Origin: Pseudomonas sp. ATCC PTA-122608 | GTDB taxonomy: Bacteria; Pseudomonadota; Gammaproteobacteria; Pseudomonadales; Pseudomonadaceae | DNA length: 64,000 nucleotides | Direction: 5' to 3' | Assembly (NCBI RefSeq): GCF_001952855.1 | Contig: NZ_LPNO01000007.1 | Location: 78,836-142,835 of the forward strand | The notes under the pieces: generated by a model | What the model was told of the DNA's origin: nothing | Seen by the model: the letters and a program-made list of their open reading frames with translations, nothing else | Databases searched by the model: none | Shown: in pieces, positions 23,481-35,341 of the stretch | Layout: every line of letters begins with the position of its first letter | How positions within the stretch are numbered: position 1 is the first letter of the stretch | Program-made: the position numbers and the translations under genes

Positions 23481-24755
23481 ATGCAGGATGAATTCAACGA
23501 CCCGCTTTGGCGCCAGATTCTGTCTGGCGCACAGATGCTCTTCGTAGCATTTGGTGCGCTGGTGTTGATGCCGCTGATCACCGGTCTCGATCCAAACGTC
23601 GCCCTGTTTACCGCAGGCTTGGGCACCTTGTTGTTCCAAGTGGTCACCGGGCGCCAAGTCCCGGTGTTCCTGGCGTCGAGCTTTGCCTTTATCACCCCGA
23701 TCATCCTCGCCAAGCAGCAGTTCGGCCTGGCGGCGACCATGGGTGGGGTGATGGCGGCCGGTTTCGTTTATACCTTCCTCGGCGCTGCGGTGAAGATCAA
23801 AGGCACTGGTTTCATCGACCGGCTGCTGCCGCCAGTGGTGATCGGCCCGGTGATTATCTCCATCGGCCTGGCCATGGCGCCGATTGCCGCCAACATGGCA
23901 ATGGGTAAAGGTGGCGACGGTGCCGAGCTGATCCCTTACAAAACGGCCATGCTGATCTCGATGCCGGCGCTGCTGACGACGTTGATCGTGGCGGTATTCG
24001 GCAAAGGCATTTTCCGCCTGGTGCCGATCATCTCCGGCGTGTTGGTGGGTTTCGCCATGGCGTTCTACTTCGGCGTGGTGGATACCGCGAAGATCGCCGC
24101 TGCACCGTGGTTCGCCCTGCCCCACTTCACTGCACCAGAGTTCAACTGGCAGGCGATCCTGTTTATCGTCCCGGTGGCCCTGGCCCCGGCGATCGAACAC
24201 ATCGGCGGTGTGATTGCCGTGGGCAGCGTGACCGGTCGCGACTACCTGAAGAAGCCTGGCCTGCACCGCACGCTACTGGGTGACGGCATCGCCACCACCG
24301 CTGCCGGCCTGTTCGGCGGCCCGCCCAACACGACCTACGCGGAAGTGACGGGCGCCGTGATGCTGACCAAGAACTACAACCCGAAAATCATGACCTGGGC
24401 GGCGGTGTTTGCCATCAGCCTGGCGTTTATCGGCAAGTTCGGCGCGCTGCTGCAGAGCATTCCAATCCCGGTGATGGGCGGCATTCTGTGCCTGCTGTTC
24501 GGCTCGATTGCCGCGGTGGGGATGAACACGCTGATCCGCCACAAGATCGACCTTGGCGAAGCGCGCAATCTGGTGATTGTGTCGGTAACCCTGGTGTTCG
24601 GGATTGGCGGTGTGCTGGTAGGTACCGGCACTGGCCCGAATGACTTTGGCCTGAAGGGCATCGCCCTGTGTGCGGTGGTAGCGATTGCCTTGAATCTGCT
24701 GCTGCCGGGCAATGATGGCTGGAAGAACAAGAAGCCGGATGAGCCGCTGATCTAA
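23481..24755 (+). CDS. uraA: Uracil:proton symporter (NCS2 family)
   Basis: 424 residues with about 14 membrane segments and the nucleobase-transporter signature around APAIEHIGGVIAVG and FGGPPNTTYAEVTGAV. It imports uracil for Upp. The ATG at 23481 follows the upp stop by two bases; a GTG at 23475 overlapping that stop is an alternative. REPIN follows the gene. Confidence 0.93.
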   Translation: MQDEFNDPLWRQILSGAQMLFVAFGALVLMPLITGLDPNVALFTAGLGTLLFQVVTGRQVPVFLASSFAFITPIILAKQQFGLAATMGGVMAAGFVYTFLGAAVKIKGTGFIDRLLPPVVIGPVIISIGLAMAPIAANMAMGKGGDGAELIPYKTAMLISMPALLTTLIVAVFGKGIFRLVPIISGVLVGFAMAFYFGVVDTAKIAAAPWFALPHFTAPEFNWQAILFIVPVALAPAIEHIGGVIAVGSVTGRDYLKKPGLHRTLLGDGIATTAAGLFGGPPNTTYAEVTGAVMLTKNYNPKIMTWAAVFAISLAFIGKFGALLQSIPIPVMGGILCLLFGSIAAVGMNTLIRHKIDLGEARNLVIVSVTLVFGIGGVLVGTGTGPNDFGLKGIALCAVVAIALNLLLPGNDGWKNKKPDEPLI

Positions 24756-24770
24756 CTGCCAACGCAAAAC

Positions 24771-24876
24771 CAATGTGGGAGCGGGCTTGCTCGCGAAAAA
24801 CCTGAGGGCGCCGCGTTTATTCTGAATAAACGCGTCATCGTTAACGTTCTTCGCGAGCAAGCTCGCTCCTACAGTG
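24771..24876. repeat. Asymmetric REPIN between uraA and hisC
   Basis: Left arm is the TGTGGGAGCGGGCTTGCTCGCGAA type, right arm the TTCGCGAGCAAGCTCGCTCCTACAG type. The inner part contains GCGTTTATTCTGAATAAACGC, a perfect hairpin, and the reverse complement of the inner sequence of the mqo repeat. It separates convergent genes. Confidence 0.9.
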
Positions 24877-24892
24877 GAGCCTTACGGCCCCG

Positions 24893-25945
24893 TTAGAGCT
24901 CGCCCAACGCATCAATCAGCGCCTGGTTCTGCTCCGGCGTGCCGATGCTGATCCGCAGGAACTGGGCAATCCGCTCCTGCTTGAAGTGCCGCACAATCAC
25001 CCCTTGCTCCCGCACTTTGGCTGCCAGTCCGGCGGCGTCATGCCGTGGGTGACGGGCAAAGATGAAGTTGGCCGCCGACGGCAACACTTCAAACCCTTTG
25101 GCCTGCAACTGCCCCACCAGCTTTTCACGGCTGTCGATCACCAGTTGGCAGGTGTTCTGGAAGTGTTCACGGTCTTCAAACGCAGCCGCCGCACCGACAA
25201 TCGCCAGACGGTCCAGCGGGTAGGAGTTGAAGCTGTTCTTGACCCGCTCCAGCGCCTCGATCAGGTCCGGATGGCCCACGGCCAGGCCTACCCGCAAACC
25301 GGCCAGTGAGCGCGATTTAGAAAGGGTTTGGGTCACCAGCAGGTTCGGGTAACGGTCCACCAGGCTGATGGCGGTTTCGCCGCCGAAGTCGATATAGGCT
25401 TCATCGACCACCACCACCGAGTCCGGGCTGGCCTTGAGGATTTGCTCCACGGCATCCAGCGCCATCACGCAGCCGGTCGGCGCGTTCGGGTTCGGGAAGA
25501 TGATCCCGCCGTTGGGCCTGGCGTAGTCCGACACGCGGATCTGGAACTGTTCATCCAGCGGCACTGCATCGAACGCAATGCGGTAAAGGCCGCAGTACAC
25601 CGGGTAGAAGCTGTAGCTGATGTCCGGGAACAACAGCGGCAAGTCGTGCTGGAACAAACCGTGGAAGATGTGCGCCAGGACTTCATCGGAACCGTTGCCG
25701 AGGAACACCTTGCCCGCGTCGATCCCGTAATACTTCGCCACCGCCTGCTTGAGCAGGTCGCTGTTGGGGTCCGGGTACAAACGCAGGTTGTCGTTCAGCT
25801 CGGCCTGCATGGCAGCCAGCGCCTTGGGCGATGGACCGTAGGGGTTCTCATTGGTGTTGAGTTTCACCAGCTTAGTCAGCTTCGGTTGCTCACCGGGCAC
25901 GTAAGGCACGAGATCCTTGACGAGCGGGCTCCAGAATTTGCTCAT
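24893..25945 (-). CDS. hisC: Histidinol-phosphate aminotransferase
   Basis: 350 residues, fold-type I PLP aminotransferase. The PLP lysine lies in [14 protein letters not shown], and [12 protein letters not shown] carries the cofactor-binding aspartate region. It converts imidazole-acetol phosphate to histidinol phosphate. It starts three bases after hisD, clearly in one operon. Confidence 0.96.
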   Translation of the reverse strand: MSKFWSPLVKDLVPYVPGEQPKLTKLVKLNTNENPYGPSPKALAAMQAELNDNLRLYPDPNSDLLKQAVAKYYGIDAGKVFLGNGSDEVLAHIFHGLFQHDLPLLFPDISYSFYPVYCGLYRIAFDAVPLDEQFQIRVSDYARPNGGIIFPNPNAPTGCVMALDAVEQILKASPDSVVVVDEAYIDFGGETAISLVDRYPNLLVTQTLSKSRSLAGLRVGLAVGHPDLIEALERVKNSFNSYPLDRLAIVGAAAAFEDREHFQNTCQLVIDSREKLVGQLQAKGFEVLPSAANFIFARHPRHDAAGLAAKVREQGVIVRHFKQERIAQFLRISIGTPEQNQALIDALGEL

Positions 25946-25948
25946 GTT

Positions 25949-27274
25949 TCAGTTCCCCTGCTTATCGTCAACGATGCGGTATTCGGCGCTGCGGGCGTGG
26001 GCAGTCAGCGACTCGCCACGGGCCAGCACGGAAGCGGTCTTGCCCAGCTCCGACGCGCCCTGTGGCGAACAGAAGATGATCGACGAGCGCTTCTGGAAGT
26101 CATACACACCCAATGGCGAGGAGAACCGCGCGGTGCCTGAGGTCGGCAGCACGTGGTTGGGGCCGGCGCAGTAGTCACCCAAGGCTTCGCTGGTGTGGCG
26201 GCCCATAAAGATCGCACCGGCGTGACGAATCAGCGGCAGCCAGGCTTGTGGGTCGGCGACGGACAACTCCAGGTGCTCCGGTGCGATGCGGTTGGCCACT
26301 TCGATGGCTTGGTCCATGTCGCGCACCTGGATCAGGGCGCCACGGCCATTGATCGACTTCTCGATGATCTCGGCGCGCTCCATGGTCGGCAGCAGTTTGG
26401 CGATGCTGGCGGCGACCTTGTCCAGGAATTCGGCGTCCGGGCTGACCAGGATCGCCTGGGCGTCTTCGTCGTGCTCGGCCTGGGAGAACAGGTCCATGGC
26501 GATCCAGTCCGGGTCGGTCTGGCCGTCACACACCACGAGGATTTCCGAAGGACCGGCGATCATGTCGATGCCGACCTGGCCAAACACATGGCGCTTGGCA
26601 GTGGCCACGTAGATGTTGCCCGGGCCAACCACCTTGTCGACCTTCGGCACGCTTTCGGTGCCATAGGCCAGCGCCGCCACCGCTTGGGCACCGCCGATGG
26701 TGAAGACACGATCAACGCCCGCGATGCAGGCCGCTGCCAGCACCAGTTCGTTAATTTCGCCGCGCGGCGTAGGCACGACCATGACCACTTCGGTCACGCC
26801 GGCCACCTTGGCCGGAATCGCGTTCATCAGGACAGAGGACGGGTACGACGCTTTACCGCCCGGCACGTACAGGCCGGCGCGATCCAGCGGCGTGACCTTC
26901 TGGCCCAGCACGGTGCCATCGGCCTCGGTGTAGCTCCAGGAGTCCTGCTTCTGTTTCTCGTGGTAGCTGCGCACCCGCGCGGCCGCCACTTCCAGGGCTT
27001 CGCGCTGGGGCGCGGTGATGCGGGTCAGGGCCAGTTCCAGGCGTTCGCGGGGCAGGATCAGGTCGGCCATGGAGGCAACGTCCAGGCCATCGAACTGCCG
27101 GGTGAAATCCACCAACGCCGCATCACCGCGCTCGCGCACGGCCTTGATGATGTCGAGCACCCGCTGGTTGACCGAATCGTCGGACACGCTTTCCCAGCTC
27201 AGCAGATGATCCAGATGATGGGCAAAATCCGGGTCGGCAGCGTTGAGTCGGGCAATTGCAGTGGACGTGGTCAT
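25949..27274 (-). CDS. hisD: Histidinol dehydrogenase
   Basis: 441 residues. The conserved GPSEILVV...[24 protein letters not shown] block holds the zinc and catalytic histidines. It oxidises histidinol to histidine in two NAD-dependent steps, the last reaction of the pathway. It is in line with hisG upstream (127-base gap) and hisC downstream (three bases). Confidence 0.97.
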   Translation of the reverse strand: MTTSTAIARLNAADPDFAHHLDHLLSWESVSDDSVNQRVLDIIKAVRERGDAALVDFTRQFDGLDVASMADLILPRERLELALTRITAPQREALEVAAARVRSYHEKQKQDSWSYTEADGTVLGQKVTPLDRAGLYVPGGKASYPSSVLMNAIPAKVAGVTEVVMVVPTPRGEINELVLAAACIAGVDRVFTIGGAQAVAALAYGTESVPKVDKVVGPGNIYVATAKRHVFGQVGIDMIAGPSEILVVCDGQTDPDWIAMDLFSQAEHDEDAQAILVSPDAEFLDKVAASIAKLLPTMERAEIIEKSINGRGALIQVRDMDQAIEVANRIAPEHLELSVADPQAWLPLIRHAGAIFMGRHTSEALGDYCAGPNHVLPTSGTARFSSPLGVYDFQKRSSIIFCSPQGASELGKTASVLARGESLTAHARSAEYRIVDDKQGN

Positions 27275-27401
27275 AGCGAGGGCCTCAATAGAATTGGCAA
27301 AAACTCAGGCGCCCTAAACTAGCAGTCGTTTCCGCTTGGGCACCTGAGAATTCTGGCTATGAGGCGGATAGACGGGCGCGGCTTAGGGCCGCGCGGGTGA
27401 G

Positions 27402-28037
27402 TCAACCGCGGTGTCGAGACTCCACTGCCTTGCGCAGGGTGTCGATCAACGCCTGGATACGGGCGTGCTGCATTTTCATCGAAGCTTTGTTGACGATCAG
27501 CCGGGAGCTGATGTCGGCGATAAAGTCCTGGGGTTCCAGGCCGTTGGCGCGCAGGGTGTTGCCGGTGTCGACCACGTCGATGATCTTGTCGGCCAGGCCG
27601 ATCAGCGGTGCCAGCTCCATCGAGCCGTAAAGCTTGATGATGTCGACCTGGCGGCCTTGCTCGGCGTAGTAACGCTTGGCAACGTTGACGAACTTGGTCG
27701 CCACCCGCAGGCGGCCCTTAGGCTCGACATCACCAACACGGCCGGCGGTCATCAGCTTGCACAGGGCAATACGCAGGTCCAGCGGCTCGTACAGGCCCTG
27801 ACCGCCGTATTCCATCAACACGTCTTTACCCGCGACGCCGAGGTCGGCCGCGCCATGCTCAACGTAGGTTGGCACGTCGGTGGCACGCACGATCAGCAGG
27901 CGAACGTCGTCCTGGGTCGTGGGGATGATCAGCTTGCGGCTCTTGTCCGGATTCTCGGTCGGCACGATGCCCGCTTCAGCCAGAAGCGGCAAAGTGTCGT
28001 CAAGGATGCGGCCCTTGGACAGTGCGATGGTCAACAT
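27402..28037 (-). CDS. hisG: ATP phosphoribosyltransferase, short form
   Basis: 211 residues, lacking the C-terminal regulatory domain of the long form, so it should need HisZ as partner (family knowledge; hisZ is not in this window). The PRPP-binding [13 protein letters not shown] motif is visible. It catalyses the first, feedback-inhibited step of histidine synthesis. Downstream of murA on the same strand but separated by 247 bases that include a REPIN. Confidence 0.96.
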   Translation of the reverse strand: MLTIALSKGRILDDTLPLLAEAGIVPTENPDKSRKLIIPTTQDDVRLLIVRATDVPTYVEHGAADLGVAGKDVLMEYGGQGLYEPLDLRIALCKLMTAGRVGDVEPKGRLRVATKFVNVAKRYYAEQGRQVDIIKLYGSMELAPLIGLADKIIDVVDTGNTLRANGLEPQDFIADISSRLIVNKASMKMQHARIQALIDTLRKAVESRHRG

Positions 28038-28152
28038 GGGAAACGTCAGTCCTTCATCAGGCTATTGCTGTCCGGTCGCAATCGGCGCCAGACACAGATC
28101 GAGGCCATTACAGCCTCGATTTGAAACAAATCAGTTAACAGCATACATCGTC

Positions 28153-28259
28153 CTGTGGCGAGGGAGCTTGCTCCCGCTGGGGCGCGAAGCGGCCCTGATC
28201 TTTGTTTAAAAAGACTGGGACTGCTGCGCAGTCCAGCGGGTGCAAGCTCCCTCGCCACG
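28153..28259. repeat. REPIN between murA and hisG
   Basis: Arms CTGTGGCGAGGGAGCTTGCT (28153-28172) and its near inverse ending at 28259 carry one mismatch (GGGTGCAAGC). It divides the murA-hisG run, so readthrough from murA may be reduced. Same type as at 3843 and 63957. Confidence 0.9.
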
Positions 28260-28284
28260 ATGACCGTGTTTGCAGTTCCTGGAA

Positions 28285-29813
<1,529 letters not shown>

Positions 29814-29859
29814 GATCAACCTCTATGGGCGCCCAGTGCGCGCGGGTCGCACATCATAC

Positions 29860-29916
29860 AAAAAAGCCCCGCGCCTGCGAACCCCGCATAGCAGGACTCT
29901 GACGGGGGGCTTCTTT
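29860..29916 (-). terminator. Rho-independent terminator of the mla operon
   Basis: Read on the minus strand: GAAGCCCCCCG, an inner CCTGC...GCAGG hairpin, CGCGGGGC and a run of six T. It lies about 12 bases past the mlaB stop and separates mla from ibaG-murA. Confidence 0.85.
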
Positions 29917-29927
29917 AATAATGTGTA

Positions 29928-30233
29928 TTAAGGATGCGCCAACAGCTCGGTCAGACCGGAAACCTCAGCGATTTCACGCATGTCTTCGGGCAATGCACGG
30001 ATGCTCACCGGCTTTTTGACGGCCTGTGCATCACGCATGAAACACAGCAGCAACGACAAGCCGACGCTGCTGGACTTGACCACCGCCGAGCAATCCAGCA
30101 CCAGCGCGGAGGCAGTGCTGGCATTGATCAGCGCCTGGCCCTGCTTGCGCAGGGCTGGCCCGGTGCTGTAATCCAGCACGCCGCTGAGCAGCAGCTCACC
30201 GGACTCGCCAAGGCGAATGGCCGACTCGGTCAT
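29928..30233 (-). CDS. mlaB: STAS-domain protein MlaB
   Basis: 101 residues, STAS fold. MlaB binds the ATPase MlaF and is needed for activity of the MlaFEDB inner-membrane complex that moves phospholipids to keep outer-membrane asymmetry. The start overlaps the mlaC stop by four bases, showing translational coupling. Last gene of the operon. Confidence 0.9.
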   Translation of the reverse strand: MTESAIRLGESGELLLSGVLDYSTGPALRKQGQALINASTASALVLDCSAVVKSSSVGLSLLLCFMRDAQAVKKPVSIRALPEDMREIAEVSGLTELLAHP

Positions 30234-30883
30234 TGGGCAGGTTTCCCGGCAGCTTTGTCGGTTTCTTCCTTGGCCTTGGCCACTTCACCGGCCCAACCGT
30301 TGATGGTTTTGTCCAGGTCGTTGCCATTGCGCTGCATGGCGTCCGCGAACTGGTCACGGAACAGCTTGCCAATGTTGATACCGTTGATGACGACGTTACG
30401 CAGTTTCCACTCGCCATTGATCTTCGTCAGGGTGTAGGACACCGGATACACCGCGCCATTGCTGCCCTTCACGGTCATGCCGACTTCTGCACGGTCACCC
30501 GTTTCGGACTTCGGCGCATCAACCGTAATGCCCTGGTTGTTGTACTCGAGCAATGCGTTGCCATAAAACTGGAACAGGCCGCGCTTGAAGTTTTCCTGGA
30601 AGCGGGTCATCTGCTCAGGCGTCGCCTTGCGCGAGTACTTGACGGTCATGATGCTTTTGGAAATGCCTTCAGCATCCACCACTGGGCCAACAATCGTATT
30701 CAGCGCGTTATAAAACTGACTCGGGTCTTGCTTGTACTTTTCCTTGTTGGCACTCAGGTCGGCCAACATCTTGGTGGTCGTATCCTGCACCAGGTCATGC
30801 GCAGAACCGCCGGCAGCGGCGTTAGCCATCAACGGCAGTGCCGCGAGCAGTACCAACAGGCCACGTCGCAAAGTAGAGATCAT
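30230..30883 (-). CDS. mlaC: Periplasmic phospholipid-binding protein MlaC
   Basis: 217 residues with a Sec signal peptide (MISTLRRGLLVLLAALPLMANA). It belongs to the MlaC/Ttg2D family that ferries phospholipids between MlaA at the outer membrane and MlaD. Start at 30883 is chosen because the signal peptide begins there and AGGA lies upstream; an ATG at 30898 overlaps the mlaD stop (ATGA) and adds five residues. Confidence 0.93.
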   Translation of the reverse strand: MISTLRRGLLVLLAALPLMANAAAGGSAHDLVQDTTTKMLADLSANKEKYKQDPSQFYNALNTIVGPVVDAEGISKSIMTVKYSRKATPEQMTRFQENFKRGLFQFYGNALLEYNNQGITVDAPKSETGDRAEVGMTVKGSNGAVYPVSYTLTKINGEWKLRNVVINGINIGKLFRDQFADAMQRNGNDLDKTINGWAGEVAKAKEETDKAAGKPAQ

Positions 30884-30894
30884 GAACACATTCC

Positions 30895-31362
30895 TCATTT
30901 GGCGTCTTTATTGACGGTATTGAGCAGGAATTTACCGATCAAGTCCTCCAGCACCAACGACGACTGTGTGTCATGAATGGTCGAACCATCCTTGAGCAGA
31001 GCTGTTTCCCCGCCCACGCTGATGCCGATGTACTTCTCGCCCAGCAAACCAGCGGTGAGGATAGACGCGGTGGAGTCAGTCGGCAGGTTATCCACCTTCT
31101 TGTCCACTTGCATCGTCACTCGGCCGGTGAAGCTGTCGCGGTCCAGATCGATCGCCGTGACCTTGCCGATGGTTACACCCGCCATGGTCACTTTAGCTCT
31201 GACAGTCAAACCGGCGATATTGTCGAAGTAGGCGTAAAGTTTATAAGTATCGGCGGTGGGGCTGGCCGATAGGCCGCTGACTCGCAGGGCGAGCAACAGT
31301 AAAGCCAGGATGCCAGCCAGCAAGAAAAGGCCGACACCGATTTCCACAGTGCGGTTTTGCAT
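30895..31362 (-). CDS. mlaD: MCE-domain protein MlaD
   Basis: 155 residues, one N-terminal membrane helix (about 8-28) and an MCE domain (VRAKVTMAGVTIGKVTAIDLD...AGLLGEKYIGI). It forms the hexameric hydrophobic channel of the Mla transporter facing the periplasm. One-base overlap with mlaE indicates tight coupling. Confidence 0.95.
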   Translation of the reverse strand: MQNRTVEIGVGLFLLAGILALLLLALRVSGLSASPTADTYKLYAYFDNIAGLTVRAKVTMAGVTIGKVTAIDLDRDSFTGRVTMQVDKKVDNLPTDSTASILTAGLLGEKYIGISVGGETALLKDGSTIHDTQSSLVLEDLIGKFLLNTVNKDAK

Positions 31363-32159
31363 CAGAAATCTCCAAACATCAAGGCGGTCAAAATGAAGTC
31401 AAGGCCCAGTACCGCCAGCGAGGCGTACACAACGGTCTTGGTGGTGGCGCGACTGATCCCTTCTGAGGTGGGCTCACAGTCATAGCCTTGGAATACGGCA
31501 ATCCAGGTCACTACAAAGGCGAAAACGATGCTTTTAATGATGCCGTTTAGCACGTCGCCGCTGAAGGTCACGCTGTTTTGCATGTTGCCCCAGTAGGAAC
31601 CGTCGTAGACGCCCAACCAGTCAACCGCCACCCATGAACCGCCCCAGATCCCGACCACGCTGAATACCATCGCCAGCAGTGGCAGGGAGATGAAGCCGGC
31701 CCACAGGCGCGGGGCAACAATGTACTTGAGTGGATCGACGCCGATCATTTCCAAGCTGGACAGCTGCTCGGTAGCCTTCATGTTGCCGATTTCGGCCGTC
31801 AGCGCAGAACCTGCGCGCCCGGCAAACAGCAGCGCGGTCACCACCGGGCCCAACTCACGTAACAGCGTCAGCGCAACCATCTGCCCTACCGCCTGCTCGG
31901 AACCGTAGCTGGAAAGGATATTGAAGCCTTGCAGCGCCAGCACCATGCCGATGAATACCCCGGAGACCACAATGATCACCAGGGACATCACACCCACGGA
32001 GTGCAGTTGCTTGATCAGCAAGCCAAAACCGCCGCCAATACCGCCGCGGCCGAGCAACGCATGAAACAGGAAAATCGTCGAACGGCCCAGCACACCGATG
32101 ATATCGATGCCGGAGCGTCCGAAAAGGCGAACCTTTTCGAGTAAAGATGTCTTGCGCAT
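31362..32159 (-). CDS. mlaE: Phospholipid ABC transporter permease MlaE
   Basis: 265 residues, about five to six membrane helices, with the conserved [33 protein letters not shown] loop of the MlaE/permease family. It is the membrane subunit of MlaFEDB. Overlaps mlaF by one base. Confidence 0.96.
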   Translation of the reverse strand: MRKTSLLEKVRLFGRSGIDIIGVLGRSTIFLFHALLGRGGIGGGFGLLIKQLHSVGVMSLVIIVVSGVFIGMVLALQGFNILSSYGSEQAVGQMVALTLLRELGPVVTALLFAGRAGSALTAEIGNMKATEQLSSLEMIGVDPLKYIVAPRLWAGFISLPLLAMVFSVVGIWGGSWVAVDWLGVYDGSYWGNMQNSVTFSGDVLNGIIKSIVFAFVVTWIAVFQGYDCEPTSEGISRATTKTVVYASLAVLGLDFILTALMFGDF

Positions 32160-32968
32160 CAGCGCTTCCCCAGAAGATCTGAGCGGTAGTCCGCTGCCGG
32201 AAAGTGAAAAGGCACCGGGCCATCGGGATCGCCGGTCATGAATTGGCGAATGCGCGGGTTATCAGCGTTCATCAGCTCTTCAGGCGTGCCCTGCCCCAAC
32301 ACCTGGCCATCGCCTACTACATAAAGGTAGTCGGCAATGCTCGCGGTCTCGGCCAGGTCGTGGGAGACCACGATACTGGTGATACCCAACGCATCGTTGA
32401 GCAGGCGGATCAGGCGCACCAGGACGCCCATGGCAATCGGGTCCTGGCCAACGAAAGGTTCGTCGTACATGAGAATTTGCGGGTCGAGGGCGATGGCACG
32501 CGCCAGGGCGACACGGCGCTTCATGCCACCAGACAATTCGTCGGGCATCAAATCGATGGCGCCGCGCAGCCCAACGGCCTGCAATTTCAGCAACACGATG
32601 TCACGAATCATTTCATCGGACAGCTGTGTATGCACCCGCAGCGGGAACGCTACGTTTTCGAAAACGTCGAGGTCGGTAAACAACGCACCACTCTGGAACA
32701 ACACGCCCATGTGCTTGCGCGCATCGAACAGGTCGCTGCGCGAGAGCGTTGGCAGATTCTGGCCATTGACCCAGACTTCACCGGCAGACGGGCGCAATTG
32801 CATGCCCATCAGGCGCAGCAGCGTGGTCTTGCCACAGCCGGACGGCCCCATGATGCCCGTGACTTTGCCGCGGGGAATGCGAATATCCACATTATTGAAG
32901 ATGCTGCGCGTACCGCGCTTGAAGGAAAGACCCTTCAGCTCGACCGCGTAGGCGTTATCGGCACTCAT
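32159..32968 (-). CDS. mlaF: Phospholipid ABC transporter ATPase MlaF
   Basis: 269 residues. Walker [10 protein letters not shown], signature [15 protein letters not shown], Walker B ILMYDEPF. First gene of the mlaFEDCB operon (also called ttg2A-E in Pseudomonas, linked to solvent tolerance). AAGGAG lies before the ATG. Divergent from kdsD across 292 bases; the operon promoter must lie there. Confidence 0.97.
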   Translation of the reverse strand: MSADNAYAVELKGLSFKRGTRSIFNNVDIRIPRGKVTGIMGPSGCGKTTLLRLMGMQLRPSAGEVWVNGQNLPTLSRSDLFDARKHMGVLFQSGALFTDLDVFENVAFPLRVHTQLSDEMIRDIVLLKLQAVGLRGAIDLMPDELSGGMKRRVALARAIALDPQILMYDEPFVGQDPIAMGVLVRLIRLLNDALGITSIVVSHDLAETASIADYLYVVGDGQVLGQGTPEELMNADNPRIRQFMTGDPDGPVPFHFPAADYRSDLLGKR

Positions 32969-33220
32969 CTAAACTCCTTGGGATGCAGCCTTTCACTCAG
33001 ACACCTTGTTTTCGACAAATGCTTGCGCCGAATAGACAAAAAAGCTGCGCGGACCGAACTGGCGGCGAACTATATCACTGCTGGTACAGCGCCCCCAAGG
33101 CCGGAACAGAGCTTGTTCAGAAACAGGACAGCTAAAAAAACCTTGCTGAGGTTCAATCTCAACCACGGGTGTAATGAATAAAGCCTGACGAACTTGCGTG
33201 AGGGAATTGATCATTACCGC

Positions 33221-33226
33221 TATAAT
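33221..33226 (+). promoter_or_regulatory. Putative -10 element of the kds-lpt operon
   Basis: A perfect TATAAT, 35 bases before the kdsD start. The best -35 candidate (TTGCGT at 33194) is 21 bases away, longer than ideal. The remainder of the 292-base mlaF-kdsD gap shows no gene. Confidence 0.5.
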
Positions 33227-33260
33227 CGCCGACTTTTCGTCAGGCTATACGATTTCAGAC

Positions 33261-34235
33261 ATGAGCCAATCCAGCGACCTTATCCAATCCGCACAACGCA
33301 CCATCCGCCTCGAGCTCGAAGCCGTAGAAGGCTTGCTGGCCCATATCGACGCGGATTTCGTACGCGCATGCGAGATGATTCTGGCCAGCAAAGGCCGCGT
33401 TGTCGTGGTCGGCATGGGCAAATCCGGGCATGTTGGCAACAAGATCGCCGCCACCCTGGCGAGCACCGGGACTACCGCTTTTTTCGTACACCCCGCCGAA
33501 GCCAGCCATGGCGACATGGGCATGATCACCCGGGACGACATCATCCTGGCACTGTCCAACTCCGGTACCACCAACGAAATCGTGACCCTGCTGCCGCTGA
33601 TCAAGCGCCTGGGCATCCAGCTGATCAGCGTGACCGGCAACCCGGACTCGACGCTGGCAAAAGCCGCCGAAGTGAATTTGAACGTGCACGTTGCCCACGA
33701 GGCCTGCCCACTGAACCTGGCACCGACCTCCTCCACCACCGCTGCCCTGGTGATGGGCGACGCGCTGGCCGTGGCCTTGCTGGAAGCCCGCGGGTTTACC
33801 GCTGAAGACTTCGCATTTTCCCATCCAGGTGGCGCCCTGGGCCGTCGACTGCTGCTGAAAGTGGAAAACGTGATGCACGCCGGCGACGAGCTGCCACAAG
33901 TCGCGCGCGGCACCCTGCTTAAAGATGCCTTGATGGAAATGACCCTCAAGCGCCTGGGCATGACCGTGATTCTGGAGTCCGACGGGCGCCTGGCCGGGGT
34001 TTTCACCGACGGTGACCTGCGCCGCACCCTGGACCGCAACCTCGACATCCAGACAGCAACCATCGACGAAGTCATGACGCCCCACGGCAAGACCGCACGC
34101 CCTGACATGCTCGCGGCCGAAGCGCTGAAGATCATGGAAGACCATAAAATTCTGGCGCTGGTGGTGGTCGATAGCGACGACCGCCCGGTAGGCGCCCTGA
34201 ACATGCACGATTTGCTGCGTGCAGGAGTGATGTAA
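33261..34235 (+). CDS. kdsD: D-arabinose 5-phosphate isomerase
   Basis: 324 residues: SIS sugar-isomerase domain (GMGKSGHVGNKIAATLASTGT, about residues 50-70) followed by two CBS domains (from about 205). It makes arabinose 5-phosphate from ribulose 5-phosphate for Kdo synthesis. The ATG at 33261 is preferred since an upstream frame extension would overlap the -10 element. The next gene starts directly at the stop. Confidence 0.95.
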   Translation: MSQSSDLIQSAQRTIRLELEAVEGLLAHIDADFVRACEMILASKGRVVVVGMGKSGHVGNKIAATLASTGTTAFFVHPAEASHGDMGMITRDDIILALSNSGTTNEIVTLLPLIKRLGIQLISVTGNPDSTLAKAAEVNLNVHVAHEACPLNLAPTSSTTAALVMGDALAVALLEARGFTAEDFAFSHPGGALGRRLLLKVENVMHAGDELPQVARGTLLKDALMEMTLKRLGMTVILESDGRLAGVFTDGDLRRTLDRNLDIQTATIDEVMTPHGKTARPDMLAAEALKIMEDHKILALVVVDSDDRPVGALNMHDLLRAGVM

Positions 34236-34760
34236 ATGACCACCGACCTGTTGCAACGGGGCAAGCACATCAAGCTGGCGATTTTCGACGTCGACGGTGT
34301 GCTGACAGATGGCCGCCTGTACTTCCTGGAAGACGGCAGCGAATTCAAGACGTTCAACACCCTCGACGGCCAGGGCATCAAGATGCTGATGGCGGCGGGC
34401 GTGCAAACCGGCATCATCAGCGGTCGCAAGACGCCAGTTGTGGAACGCCGCGCACAAAACCTGGGGATTCCTCACCTGTATCAGGGCCGCGAGGATAAAC
34501 TGGTGGCTCTGGACGAGCTTCTTGGCCAACTCAACCTAAGCTATGAGCAGGTTGCCTACCTTGGTGACGACTTACCCGACCTGCCGGTGATTCGCCGGGT
34601 CGGCCTGGGCATGGCTGTGGCCAACGCGGCGGCGTTCGTTCGCGAGCATGCCCATGGTGTGACGACAGCCCGCGGCGGCGAAGGCGCCGCCCGCGAGTTC
34701 TGCGAACTGATTCTGCGCGCCCAAGGCAGCCTCGAAGCGGCCCATGCCGCCTACCTATAG
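34236..34760 (+). CDS. kdsC: 3-deoxy-D-manno-octulosonate 8-phosphate phosphatase
   Basis: 174 residues, HAD phosphatase. FDVDGVLTDG carries nucleophile Asp18 and Asp20; YLGDDLPDLPV is the metal-binding motif. It dephosphorylates Kdo-8-P to Kdo. Starts immediately after the kdsD stop and is followed after eight bases by lptC. Confidence 0.96.
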   Translation: MTTDLLQRGKHIKLAIFDVDGVLTDGRLYFLEDGSEFKTFNTLDGQGIKMLMAAGVQTGIISGRKTPVVERRAQNLGIPHLYQGREDKLVALDELLGQLNLSYEQVAYLGDDLPDLPVIRRVGLGMAVANAAAFVREHAHGVTTARGGEGAAREFCELILRAQGSLEAAHAAYL

Positions 34761-34768
34761 AGCGTTTT

Positions 34769-35341
34769 ATGCTGAGTAAAAAGATTCGCAATTTTCTGAT
34801 ATTTGCCATCATCGCCGCCGTATTTCTCGCGGTCGGTTACTGGAATATCAGCCCGGAGCGCTTCCTCGACAAGCCGGTTGCACAGGTTGACGAGAGCGCT
34901 ATCGACTATTACGCCATCAACGCCCACAGCATTCAGTACCTGCCGGATGGCAAGGTTCAGTATGAAATGACCTCCGACAAGGTCGAACACTTGAAGGCAT
35001 CCGAGGTCACCTTATTGACCAAGCCGGACATGAACCTGTATCGCGGTGCCGAATTTCCGTGGCACGTCACCAGCGAACGTGGCGAAGTCAACCCGGACGG
35101 CACCCAAGTGGAATTGATTGACTCGGTTCGCGTAGCCCGTACCGACGCCAAGGATCGCGCCACCATTATTACCAGCAGTCGCATGACCGTATTCCCACAG
35201 AAGCAATATGCGCAGACCGAGCAAGACGTTAGAATTGACGGCGCTGGCGGTGTATCGACTGGCAAGGGAATGAAAGCGTATTTGAAAGAAAGCAGGATAC
35301 ACCTGCTATCGAACGTAAGAGGACAGTATGAGGCTCGTTAA
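34769..35341 (+). CDS. lptC: LPS export protein LptC
   Basis: 190 residues with one N-terminal membrane helix (about 7-24) and a periplasmic beta-jellyroll. LptC passes LPS from the LptBFG transporter to LptA. Its end overlaps lptA by 14 bases. Confidence 0.93.
   Translation: MLSKKIRNFLIFAIIAAVFLAVGYWNISPERFLDKPVAQVDESAIDYYAINAHSIQYLPDGKVQYEMTSDKVEHLKASEVTLLTKPDMNLYRGAEFPWHVTSERGEVNPDGTQVELIDSVRVARTDAKDRATIITSSRMTVFPQKQYAQTEQDVRIDGAGGVSTGKGMKAYLKESRIHLLSNVRGQYEAR

Noticed and set aside
3843..28259. Repeated palindromes considered as CRISPR repeats
   Set aside because: They are single dispersed hairpins in different intergenic gaps, with no regular spacers and no cas genes.
32993..33214. 73-codon minus-strand frame in the mlaF-kdsD gap
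   Set aside because: Lies across the expected promoters of both operons and has no homology signal.
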